64,000 bases of DNA, taken from NCBI GenBank assembly GCA_023055425.1, contig JALGPY010000001.1, positions 70,550,994 to 70,614,993 on the forward strand, given 5' to 3'. This DNA is from Linanthus parryae. Lineage: Eukaryota; Streptophyta; Magnoliopsida; Ericales; Polemoniaceae. A model generated the notes under the pieces. The model saw only the letters and a program-made list of their open reading frames with translations. It had not been told where the DNA came from and did no database searches. Below are positions 10,952 through 22,075 of this stretch, piece by piece. The translations under genes were made by a program, and so were the position numbers. The number at the start of each line of letters is the position of its first letter. Positions within the stretch are counted from its first letter, which is position 1.

Positions 10952-12367
10952 TGTTGGGTTTTGACGTAGGTAACGCAGCGGAATAACAAAAATTTAATCC
11001 TACTCAAAGCCCACCAAGGATCACAGGAAGAGACATCATAACATGATTAAGGTCATAAAAGATGTGTACCTTTTGATTTGTGAGATCACACGAAGAATGA
11101 TGTCCTCGTCTCTACAGTTGATCTACGTCTAGAGGTGAGATCTAGATTCTTCCTTCAATCAAGTGCTAGCTTGAACCCGGAGGAAGAGGGAAGAAGATCA
11201 AGGCAACAAAAGGCACAAGGGAGGGGCGACCTCCTTTTGCCGTCGGGTAGAGGGGGCGGACGGGGGCTAGGGTTTCAGCCCTAGCTCTTTGTCTTGCTCT
11301 CTCTTTTCTTCTCTCCCACTATTTGTGTTATGTCTAATAATAACTCATGTGGGAAGGAAGCTAGAGCCTGTTATATATATACTCCAACAACTCCTTGTTG
11401 TTTCCATATTAGAGTTTTCTTGTTCTAGTAGGACTAGAACTATTCCCTTCCTTGCAAATTAGTCCTACTAAGTTTGCAAGATGTTGCACAATGATCCTTC
11501 TATTAATTAATCCCAAATCTAGCTCTACTCTATTTGACGTGTGACCCCATAGGTTTCTATATAGTTGGTAGTAACTATTACTAACATGGAGCGGTGTCTA
11601 GCAACACATCCATGCCACCCAACCCATAGAAATAGTCAGTGATCCCGACAAACCTTTGTGCCCAATATGTCATATTGCATTATCCCTTTGTCTCCATATC
11701 CGGATTGGACACGAGACATAAATAGTCACACTCGTATATCCAATCCATAGTTCCTCGATCCTGGGATTATGCTTATACTTACAGATAACATTAATATCTC
11801 TATATTAATTTATCTGAGTCTGGCCAGACATTCAATAAGCCTCATCCCTCGAGTGGCCGTGGATATTTACCCCCATCATGTGGGAGGACAAATCATGTCT
11901 ACATCACTACGATCTCTAAGCTTGCTTCCTATCACGCCCGATAGCCACCTTTATGATTACCCAGTTACGGTGTAACGTTTGATAACATCAAAGCGCAATA
12001 TTTCACAAATAGAGTATCTAGTGATTTCAATTCCAAGGATTGCAATAATATTAGCACTACGAAAAGCGATTGTGACTTCACATAATCTAATGTATCCTTT
12101 TCGTCGTGGGTCAATCCAGTATGCCATTACTCCTAATGCATACCCATGTGTTTGACTTGATATCTCAATATCAATCTACCCACATACTAGTCTATATTTT
12201 ATTGTCCTATTAATCAATATAATGGACTAGGGATATTTAAGATAAATAACACAATTTATCTAAGGACTTCATTATATTAAATATCACCATAAATAATAAA
12301 TGAATATTCTAGCCAAAACATTGTTCATACTAAATCTACGATTGCCTCTAGGGCATCTATTCCATTA
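10952..12367 (-). repeat. Copia-2 3' LTR
   Basis: 1416 bp. Its inner terminus reads CCATTA where the partner LTR has CCAACA, so the terminal inverted repeat has decayed. It lacks a 14-bp segment (near 11510) present in the other copy at 18490. A TATA-like run lies at 11371-11381 (minus TATATATAA). The polypurine tract follows at 12368-12380. Confidence 0.92.
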
Positions 12368-12381
12368 GTCTCCCACTTGCA

Positions 12382-14319
12382 CTAGAGCCAATCTGGCGCA
12401 TCTCGTATGCCTATAGATCTGGCGTGCCCTTCATGCTTTCGCTGCGCAAGAGGTTTCGTGAGCGGATCTGACACGTTGTCATCCGTCGGAATCTTGCACA
12501 TCTTCACATCTCCTCGATCGATCATATCACGAATAAGATGGAATCTCCTAAGTACATGCTTTGACTTTTGGTGCGATCTTGGTTCCTTTGCCTGTGCGAT
12601 TGCCCCAGAGTTGTCACAGTACAACTCCATGGGATCCACTATGCTAGGGACCACACCGAGCTCAGCGATAAACTTCTTTATCCATACTGCCTCTTTTGCC
12701 GCTTCCGCAGCAGCAATGTACTCAGCTTCTGTTGTAGAATCAGCAACTGTGCTTTGCTTGGAACTCTTCCAGCTGACAGCTCCTCCATTCAGGCAAAACA
12801 CGTATCCAGACTGCGATCTGTAATCATCCTTGTCGGTTTGGAAGCTTGCATCAGTGTAACCCTTTACACTTAGCTCTTCCATACCTCCAAATATCAAGAA
12901 TACATCCTTAGTTCTTCTCAAGTACTTTAGGATGTTCTTGACAGCAATCCAGTGACTTTCACCCGGATTGGACTGATATCTGCTCACCATACTCAACGCG
13001 TATGATACGTCTGGTCTAGTACATAGCATGGCGTACATGATGGATCCTATGGCCGAAGCATAGGGTATCCTGCTCATGCGGTCCTTCTCCATCTCGTTGG
13101 AGGGACAGTCATTCTTGGAAAGAGTGACTCCATGTGACATGGGCAAGAATCCCTTCTTGGAATCTTGCATGTTGAACCTCTTCAACACCTTGTCAATATA
13201 TGTACTCTGACTTAAGCCAAGCAACCTTTTAGATCTATCTCTATAGATCTTTATACCAAGTATATAGGCCGCATCTCCTAAGTCTTTCATCGCAAAGCAC
13301 TTTCCTAGCCAATCTTTAACAGATTGCAGAGTAGGAATATCATTGCCAATGATTAGTATGTCATCCACATACAAGACCATAAATACTATAGAGCTCCCAC
13401 TAACCTTCTTGTAAACACAAGGCTCATCTTCGTTCTTGATGAAGCCAAACTCTTTGACTGCGTCATCAAAATGTCGATTCCAGCTCCTAGAAGCTTGCTT
13501 TAATCCATAAATGGACCTTTGCAGCTTACAGACTTTATTGGCATTCTCTGGATCCTCAAAACCCTCTGGTTGTGTCATGTACACATCCTCAAGGAGGTTC
13601 CCATAAAGGAACGCTGTTTTGACATCCATTTGCCAAATCTCATAGTCGTAGTATGCTGCAATAGCAAGTAAGATTCGAATGGATTTAGTCATGGCCACTG
13701 GTGAAAAGGTCTCATCATAGTCAATACCATGAATTTGTCTATAACCTTTGGCCACCAATCGGCCCTTGTAGGCAACTACCTTGCCATCCATGTCGGTCTT
13801 CTTCTTGAAGACCCACTTGCACCCTATGGGTCGAGCCCCTTCGGGTGGTTCCACCAAAGTCCATACTTTGTTGGTGTACATGGAATCCATTTCGGATTTC
13901 ATGGCTTCTAGCCACTTCTTAGAGTCTGGGCCACTCATGGCTTCTCCATAGTTTGCAGGCTCATCATCCATGAGTGGTACGTCATCGGGCTCAGTCACGA
14001 GAAGTCCACACCTCTCTGGCTCATGACGCACTCTTCCTGATCTACGGAGTTCCTGTGTTACTTGAACAGGTTCTTCCACAACTTCTTGTGGTTCCTGTTC
14101 GTGTTCCATTATCGGTTCAGTGGTTTGTGGTTCATGAATTTCTTCAAGTTCTACAACCCTCCCACTTGCTTCTTTAGAGACTAGTTCTCTTTCTAGAAAC
14201 ACGCCGGTCCGAGCAACAAACACTTTGTTCTCGGTAGGGTTATAGAAATAATATCCTTTAGTCTCTTTAGGATATCCCACAAACTTACACTTATCCGCCT
14301 TAGGCCCGAGCTTGTCTGT
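12382..14319 (-). pseudogene. Copia-2 integrase tail, RT and RNase H
   Basis: Frame from just after the TAG at 14320-14322 down to TAG at 12382. The linker rich in Glu/Pro leads into copia RT ('MDVKTAFLYGNL', 'YVDD') and RNase H ('TDASFQTD', 'TEAEYIAA', 'YCDNSGA'). The RT/RNase H part has no stop and all catalytic residues, better preserved than the gag and integrase parts upstream. In Copia-1 the same end reads through into the LTR. Confidence 0.93.
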
Positions 14320-16318
14320 CTACAAACGCTTTACATAGACGTTGCAGCCCCAAATCTTCATAAACGACACTATGGGACGCCTCCCAGTCCATATCTCATA
14401 TGGCGTCTTCATGATTGATTTGGATGGAACACGGTTAATGGTAAAAGCTGCCGTCATTAGAGAATGTCCCCAAAAGGATATCGGAAGATCTGTTTGAGAC
14501 ATCATAGATCGCACCATATCTAATGGAGTGCGATTCCTCCTCTCAGATACACCATTCCATTGTGGTGTTCCGGGTGGAGTGAGCTGGGATACTGTCCCAC
14601 ACTCTCTGAGGATACTCATCAAACTCTTGGCTTAAATATTCTCCTCCACGATCCGATCGCAGAGCTTTAATACTCTTGCCAAGTTGCTTCTCTACTTCAT
14701 TCTTGAATTCCTTGAACAATTCAAAGGATTCAGATTTGGCCTTCATAAGGTATACAAATCCATATCTACTGAAATCATCAATAAATGTGATGAAGTAGGT
14801 ATAACCACCTCTGGCAGGCGTGGGGAATGGTCCGCATACATCAGTATGTATGAGTGCCAATAACTCACTAGTCCGCTCGCCTTTCTTATTGAAAGGGGAC
14901 TTTGTCATTTTTCCTAATAAACAAGATTCACATGTCTCATATGATTCCAAATCAAATGAGTCTAGAAGTCCATCCTTATGGAGTCTAGATATGCGTTTCT
15001 CATTTATATGGCCTAAACGACAGTGCCATAGATATGTAGGATTTAAATCATTAGTTTTAATCCTTTTAGTATTTATGTTATAGATTGGATTATTTTGATC
15101 AAGGATATACAATCCATTAGACAAATGCGCACTACAATAGTGCATACTATCAAAATAAATGGAGCAACACTTGTCCTTTATTGAAATAGAAAAACCTCTC
15201 TCGTCCAAACAAGAAACGGAAATAATGTTTCTGCTCATAGCAGGCACATAAAAGCAATTGTCTAATTCTAAAATAAGTCCAGAAGGCAAAGATAGCTCAT
15301 AAACGCCTACAGCTAATGCAGCAACCTTTGCTCCATTCCCGACGCGCAAGTCTATCTCCCCTTTTCGCAATATTCTACTTCTTTTCAAATCCTGCACATT
15401 ACGACAAATGTGAGAACCACATCCGGTATCCAATACCCAGGATGATGAAATAGAGAGATTGACGTCTATAACATAAATATCTGGTGGCGGTGGAATCACT
15501 ATTCCAAGCTTCTTATCCTCCAGATATTTAGGGCAATTCCTCCTCCAGTGACCCGGCTGGCTGCAGTAGTGACATTCACCTTTAGCCACGCCTCCACTAG
15601 GCTTTAGGGCTTCCTTGGATTTCGCAACTTTCTTGCATTTTCCTTTTGAATTAGATGCAACTGACTTGCCCTTCTTCTTGTGTACCATCATTATGGCTTT
15701 GCCCTTGCCTTTATTGATGCTTTGCTCAGCTGTCTTTAGCATGTTCAATAGGTCTGGTAAAGACTTGTTGATCTCATTCATATTATAGTTCATAATGAAC
15801 TGATTATAACTGTCAGGCAACGATTGCAAGACGAGATCAGTCGCCAAGTCCTGGCCGAGTGGGAACCCCAGTCTCTCAAGGTTCTCTATGTACCCGATCA
15901 TTCGGAGTACATGAGAGCCTACTGGATTCCCCTCTGCAAGACTACTTTTGAACAATGCTTTAGACACTTCATAGCGCTCATGCCTTGCCTGTTCCTGAAA
16001 CAATTGTTTCAAGTGTCTGATCATATCATAGGCTTCCATGTTCTCGTGTTGCTTCTGAAGCTCACCAGTCATGGTACAAAGCATGAGGCAAGTCACGTCA
16101 TTAGAATCATCAATATGTTTCTGACGTGCCCTTACTTCCGCTAGTAGAGACTCATCTTGTGGTGGGTCTGGAATTGGAGTGTCCAAGACGTACAACTTCT
16201 TTTCTTGCTTGAGGACAATCCTCAAGTTTCTGTACTAGTCAAGGAAATTTGTTCCAGACAATTTATCCTTCTCAAGGACAGATCGTAGGGATGAACTCGA
16301 TGCGTTGTTGTTTGCCAT
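14320..16318 (-). pseudogene. Copia-2 gag, protease and integrase, broken
   Basis: Start at the Met of 'MANNN' (16316-16318). Three lesions: TAG at 16235-16237 where Copia-1 has Trp (codon 28), a frameshift near 14620 in the integrase core between the second Asp and the Glu, and TAG at 14320-14322 where Copia-1 has Gln. Gag has the CCHC knuckle 'CHYCSQPGHWRRNC'; protease has 'LDTGCGSHIC'; integrase has 'HTDVCGPF', 'FIDDFSRYGF' and, after the frameshift, 'NGVSERRNRT'. The two TAG codons fit C-to-T change on one strand or the other. Confidence 0.92.
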
Positions 16319-17917
16319 TTGGAATTCTACAAAACGAGAAATATGCAATTTAGTATTTTGAACAATTTGACTATATTTAACAATGGCTAGATCATTAAAT
16401 ATAGTTCCCACTATTTTTCTCGGATTTAATAGCCCTGACTATTAAAGCGGAAAATATCTTTATACTTTCTAGTGGGTCCAAGATTCCTTTTTCACTTCTT
16501 CTTGAGCTTGCTTTGGCAAGTCACCCAAGAATTGGTTATTTAGGTAGGAACCATTCCAATTGCATCCCATGCAACTCTTGGTCCAATTAGGTGAATAAGT
16601 TCCTCTTATTCTTTATCCAACTGGATAACTCCTAATTGTCATGCCTCTAAGCTCCTCAATCTTAATTGACTCTTGCCTAGTTGCGTCCAACCTCTTGCTT
16701 TCAACATACACGCATTACTAGCTTGCTTCGTCCGCAACACATCATGAAAAATTAAAATCGCCTTGCTTTGGCAAGCCCGAATTTTAATAGGCCATGATCA
16801 TGAAGGGTGTTTTGGCAAGAGAAGGCAAAACGCAATATTTAATTGAGGGATTTCTTTTAAGTTGTTTGGTTGATCTTATCAACATGGTCTACTTATTTGG
16901 ATTGGGCCATCCACAATAAAAGACCAACCTTGTTTATTATTATCTTGTTATCGTTTTGCTTGTAGCGCCATACACACACAAAATAAATAACAAGGCATGA
17001 ATAATAAACATCCACAAAATAAAAAAACGTGGCATGGATATGGCCCCTAGATTAATGATATTATCAAGCCAATGATAATATCTAATTGCCCTAAAGTGCC
17101 GAGCTCATCTCCATGTGCTCCACCATAGCTGCGCGCCTAGGGATGTCTTTTGGCTCCTTTGGTTCTCCGGTCTTCTTCTCCATGTTCTTGGCTATCATCT
17201 AAATATTTCTAATTCTAGCCTAACATCTAGAATAAATAAATAAATAACAAAAGCCTCACATGTTGAGGAGAAAAAGAACGACTCGCAGGCCGTAAAACTT
17301 AATTAGTTATTACATTAATTTGATCAGCTCGCAGGCCGTAAACCAAACCACAAAACAATAAACATCCACAATCCTAGGCCATATCCATCCACCATGCAAT
17401 AAAGCACATAATACAGTTAAAACCAATTTTTAACGCGCTTGTTTAATTTTAATGAAATTGGGTAAATAGGGTTTCACAACGGTCCAAAGGGTCCAAGCCA
17501 ACAAGTGGCCCGAACCCTAGGACCGCCGCACGCCTAGAGGCCCGCGGCCTTGCTTGGCGCGCAAGGGAGGGGCGGGCGGCTAGGGTTTCGGCCCTAGTCC
17601 CCTTCCTCCTTCCTTGTTGCCCAAGCAAGGTTGTTTCCTTATGGAATTATTTCCATAACTTTGTTTCCATAATTGAAAACCCCTTTTCAATTATGTGCCC
17701 ATGAACCCTAATTTTTCAAGAACCCAATTATTCACATCCTATGTGATTAAACTCACCAATTCTAACATCCAATGTTAAATTGGGTCTTGTTTGATTGAAT
17801 CAAATTCAATATTGCATCTACTATGCCAATTTTTCAGTTTTCGCGTAATAAACAATAATACGGTGTATGAACTGAAATCGTAAACACATAATATCATGTT
17901 ATGCTCTACGACCTGTG
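16319..17917 (-). other. Copia-2 untranslated leader
   Basis: Between gag and the primer site. Related in part to the Copia-1 leader (for example the repeated 'CTCGCAGGCCGTAAA' phrase). No coding potential seen. Confidence 0.8.
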
Positions 17918-17929
17918 GCTCTGATACCA
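17918..17929 (-). promoter_or_regulatory. Copia-2 primer binding site (initiator Met tRNA)
   Basis: Minus strand TGGTATCAGAGC, one base from the LTR start at 17931, as in Copia-1. Confidence 0.95.
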
Positions 17930-17930
17930 C

Positions 17931-19361
17931 TGTTGGGTTTTGACGTAGGTAACGCAGCGGAATAACAAAAATTTAATCCTACTCAAAGCCCACCAAGGAT
18001 CACAGGAAGAGACATCATAACATGATTAAGGTCATAGAAGATGTGTACCTTTTGATTTGTGAGATCACACGAATAATGATGTTCTCGTCTCTACGGTTGA
18101 TCCACGTCTAGAGGTGAGATCTAGATTCTTCCTTCAATCAAGTGCTAGCTTGAACCCGGAGGAAGAGGGAAGAAGATCAAGGCAACAAAAGGCACAAGGG
18201 AGGGGCGGCCTCCTTTTTCCGTCGGGTAGAGGGGGCGGACGGGGGCTAGGGTTTCGGCCCTAGCTCTTTGTCTTGCTCTCTCTTTTCTTCTCTCCCACTA
18301 TTTGTGTTATGTCTAATAATAACTCATGTGGGAAGGAAGCTAGAGCCTCTTATATATATACTCCAACAACTCCTTGTTGTTTCCATATTAGAGTTTTCTT
18401 GTTCTAGTAGGACTAGAACTATTCCCTTCCTTGCAAATTAGTCCTACTAAGTTTGCAAGATGTTGCACAATGATCCTTCTATTAATTAATCCATATTAAT
18501 TAATCCCAAATCTAGCTCTACTCTATTTGACGTGTGACCCCATAGGTTTCTATATAGTTGGTAGTAACTATTACTAACATGGAGCGGTGTCTAGCAACAC
18601 ATCCATGCCACCCAACCCATAGAAATAGTCAGTGATCCCGACAAACCTTTGTGCCCAATATGTCATATTGCATTATCCCTTTGTCTCAATATCCGGATTG
18701 GACACGAGACATAAATAGTCACACTCGTATATCCAATCCATAGTTCCTCGATCCTGGGATTATGCTTATACTTACAGATAACATTAATATCTCTATATTA
18801 ATTTATCTGAGTCTGGCCAGACATTCAATAAGCCTCATCCCTCGAGTGGTCGTGGATATTTACCCCCATTATGTGGGAGGGACAAATCCTGTCTACATAA
18901 CTACGATCTCTAAGCTTGCTTCCTATCACGCCCGATACCCACCTTTATGATTACCCAGTTACGGTGTAACGTTTGATAACATCAAAGCGCAATATTTCAC
19001 AACTAGAGTATCTAGTGATTTCAAGTCCAAGGATTGCAATAATATTAGCACTACGAAAAGCGATTGTGACTTCACATAATCTAATGTATCCTTTTCGTCG
19101 TGGGTCAATCCAGTATGCCATTACTCCTAATGCATACCCATGTGTTAGACTTGATATCTCCATATCAATCTACCCACATACTAGTCTATATTTGATTGTG
19201 CTATTAATCAATATAATGGACTAGGGATATTTAAGATAAATAACACAATTTATCTAAGGACTTCATTATATTAAATATCACCATAAATAATAAATGAATA
19301 TTCTAGCCAAAACATTGTTCATACTAAATCTACGATTGCCTCTAGGGCATCTATTCCAACA
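17931..19361 (-). repeat. Copia-2 5' LTR
   Basis: 1431 bp, TGTTGGG...CCAACA, close match to 10952-12367. Minus-strand TATA-like run at 18351-18360. Confidence 0.93.
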
Positions 19362-19389
19362 CTTGTTATGTTCAATAATGAGCATAAGT
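19362..19389 (-). repeat. 28-bp sliver of Copia-1 5' LTR between two insertions
   Basis: Contains the right CTTGT duplication of Copia-2 (19362-19366), 18 bp of LTR, and the left TAAGT duplication of chromovirus D (19385-19389). It matches 3874-3900 of the intact LTR. Confidence 0.93.
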
Positions 19390-19817
19390 TGTAATACCCC
19401 GTATAATTTACAAGGACAAAATAGTAATTTAAAAGTTAAATAAAGAATTTAATTGTGGGGAAAATAAGGTTGCTTAAATTATAATATTTTATAGACAAGA
19501 AATTCGGGTACGGATTTTAGAAAATAGTAAACTAGTATTTGTAGATAAATACGCGAGAGAGTTATTTATTTGTATTATTTTTGTTGTTAACACGTATACA
19601 ATCACCGTGAAATTGAGTGTGAGAGCTACACCTAAGCTCTCTAACTTTTGGTGTGTCTAGCACACCTTATACTTTCTCTCGAGAATTCAATTCCAATTTG
19701 AGAAGTTTCTTTCCCAGATTTTTTCCTACTTCGTCCTCATCCTCTTCTCTTCTCCTGTGATTTTTTCCACCGCCACCCTCACAATTATCATCATCATCAT
19801 CATTTCCTTTTTGTCTC

Positions 19818-19826
19818 CTATATAAG
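19818..19826 (+). promoter_or_regulatory. TATA box, chromovirus D 5' LTR, copy 1
   Basis: CTATATAAG in a TA-poor, CT-rich context, followed about 30 bp later by a pyrimidine-rich putative start region. The same box is at 38343-38351 in the 3' LTR. Confidence 0.7.
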
Positions 19827-20076
19827 CATGCCAACCTCAATCATCAGCTTCATCTTCTTCCCCTTCATCCACGTCCACAACAACGCCACCATCACCGCCA
19901 TCGAGAGACCCACCACCTTCATCACCCTCGTTCTCTAGCCTCTGTTTTCTCTCACTTTCTGTCTCAATCTATTCTCTGTACGAAAACCCTCGTCCTCAAC
20001 CTCTTCTCTTCTCCTGTGATTTTTTCCACCGCCACCCTCACAATTATCATCATCATCATCATTTCCTTTTTTTCTC

Positions 20077-20085
20077 CTATATAAG
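20077..20085 (+). promoter_or_regulatory. TATA box, chromovirus D 5' LTR, duplicated copy
   Basis: Second CTATATAAG created by the 259-bp tandem duplication. Confidence 0.7.
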
Positions 20086-20458
20086 CATGCCAACCTCAAT
20101 CATCAGCTTCATCTTCTTCCCTTTCATCCACGGCCACAGCAACGCCACCATCACCGCCATCGAGAGACCCACCACCTTAATCACCCTCATTATCTAGCCT
20201 CTGTTTTCTCTCACTTTCTGTCTCAATATATTCTCTGTACAAAAACCCAGCAGCAGCAGTAGCATCGACCATCCCCATCGTCATCTTCTTCATCTCCGGC
20301 AAAATCGCTGGCGAAATCACCACAACCACCAACACCCCACTGCCCCTATCTCCTTCTTTAATCTCCCTCTGTTTCTCTCTCTCTCTCTCTGCGACTTGAC
20401 AACAGAGAGGAAAAGCAGCAGCAACAGAGGCAGCCGGAGCCACCACCGCCGCTGCCGC

Positions 20459-22062
20459 TGATGCGCAAACTAACGTGCTATCGCAAGTGTACGAATCTTG
20501 TAGTACCGGGTGCAGTTAGACTCGGGTGATCGTTCCCACGAGGACTGTGTCGGGTTTACTTACGTGGTCAGTTTTGGTTATCCAAGAGTAGTAACCAGGA
20601 GGAGTAGGAGGTGATTATAATGACTAAACTAAAAACAGAAATTAAAAACGTAAACGTAAATATTTTTTGTGACGTTTTCTGAAATAAGCTGATTTGGTTG
20701 TAACGATAATAGATGAATACTAGGCTCCAGGATCCCCTAGGGTTTCTACAGATTTCAGTTTTACCTTCGATTATGAAAACACTCAGCAGTTTAGATATCT
20801 GTGCAACGTACCAGTTGTGCAGTGACATTTCAGATTCCACACGTAATCCCGATCCTGCAGACTTTCGGGTTCTTGTTAAGCTGCCTAAGTCTGCAGTCTC
20901 GGTCTAATCCTGTTAGGGTTTCTAACCTGTCCGAATGGCCCGGGTCAAATTCTCTAACAGTTGGTCTCACTTTTTTCGATGCTAGTCCTATCTCCCTTTC
21001 TCTGGTCGGTCTATCAGGGTAAGGTACTAAATCCTGGTTTTTCTTCCTAACCCTAACTTGACGTTTTCACCTACAAGCTCGGGTCTATAGCAATCCTGGG
21101 TGATCAATCCTATCCTGCATATACGATAACATTCAAAACCAGAATAACAGATATAACTTGCTGAATTAAGATAATCATCATGAATCCATAAACGTAGTAG
21201 TCATAAAATCTGAGTACGAAACCCTAGGTTCACCGAGAACCTAGGTGAGAAGTTTAGCTACGACTAGACATAATACAAAACGCAGTTTCTGAATATAAAG
21301 AGAGAGAACGAAATCAAACTAAGTCTTCGAATCTCGAATCGCGCTTTCGTGCTCTCCGTGAATGCTCTGACTTGCCCTTCGGTTGTGCTGAGAATTGTGT
21401 TGTGTCACCGTGTCTTCAAAACGAGTCTGGACGAGTCTTTACATAGTGCTGTTTCCCGAAAACGCTCGCGCCCGAAATTATGGAATCTGCCATCGGTCCA
21501 CCGTCTTTGACCAAAAAGTCAAAACTGGCTGCGTATATACGCAGGGTTGCGTATATACGCAACCAGGGCCCATCAACCAACCCCCATCTCCCTCCCTGCC
21601 TGCGTATATACGCAAGGCTGCGTATATACACGCAGGCCTGCGTATATACGCAGGCAGGGGGTGGAGATGTGGGCCCCACTTGGTCCTTTGGTGGGCCAGG
21701 TTTGGTCCCCTGGGTCCCACTCTTCTGCCTGACGCTCCCGGTTTGCCTCTTCGGTGTACTTCTGATTTTCCGTGTTTCCGTCGTGTCCCGGTTTTGTGCA
21801 AGTTTCCCGAGACGGTCCCGGCTTGGTCCCGGCACGCTTCCCGATGCACCTCCCGAACCTGTTCCTGAAAAGGCAACACGAACGAAAACCCGCGATCATA
21901 TCCAAATATAGCAAGAAATAAGCAGAAATCCAGCAAGTACAAATAAACGTCTCGTTCTAGATTCCCGCGGCATTCTAAGGCATTTTCCGGCAAAAACCGC
22001 TAATTCCGACACAAATACTCGTGAAATCAGGCTAAAAGATAACCCCTAATTGGGCGTTATCA
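20459..22062 (-). repeat. Athila 3' LTR
   Basis: 1604 bp, near-identical to 31444-33052. Includes five copies of the 14-bp palindrome (21530-21652). The frames in 21395-22000 are translations of those palindromes, not genes. Confidence 0.95.
21530..21652. repeat. five TGCGTATATACGCA palindromes, 3' LTR
   Basis: Copies start at 21530, 21548, 21601, 21619 (with a 2-bp insertion) and 21639. Pairs are 18 bp apart start to start (4-bp spacers GGGT and AGGC). Confidence 0.93.
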
Positions 22063-22075
22063 AATACCCCCGCAC
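22063..22075 (-). promoter_or_regulatory. Athila polypurine tract
   Basis: Minus strand GTGCGGGGGTATT directly before the 3' LTR start TGATAACG; it primes plus-strand DNA. Confidence 0.8.

Larger units (their letters stand above)
10952..19361 (-). mobile_element. Copia-2, Ty1/copia retrotransposon nested in Copia-1 LTR
   Basis: 8.4 kb element bounded by TGTTGGG and CCAACA with a perfect 5-bp duplication CTTGT (10947-10951 and 19362-19366). It is a relative of Copia-1: gag-pol is collinear and highly similar, while the LTRs share only parts. Coding strand is minus. Confidence 0.95.
19732..20248 (+). repeat. 259-bp tandem duplication covering the LTR promoter
   Basis: Two units starting with CGTCCTCA at 19732 and 19991. 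Each includes the (TCA)n run, a TATA box and the start of the transcribed CT-rich leader. The 3' LTR (38229-38515) has only one unit, so the duplication postdates D's last reverse transcription. Confidence 0.9.
19390..20458 (+). repeat. chromovirus D 5' LTR, outer piece
   Basis: Matches the 3' LTR from 37912 to about 38731, apart from a 259-bp tandem duplication found only here. It ends at the GCCGC duplication of Athila (20454-20458). Contains AT-rich U3, two TATA boxes and a CT-rich 5' leader. Confidence 0.93.

Noticed and set aside
10559..17929. 'GCTCTGATACCA' motifs considered as tRNA gene remnants
   Set aside because: Only 12 bases, each directly beside an LTR; they are primer binding sites.
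21395..21993. Several overlapping frames rich in 'AYIRR', 'CVYTQ' and 'RIYA' in the Athila LTRs
   Set aside because: They are translations of the 14-bp palindrome in different frames, on both strands and in both LTRs; no domain.
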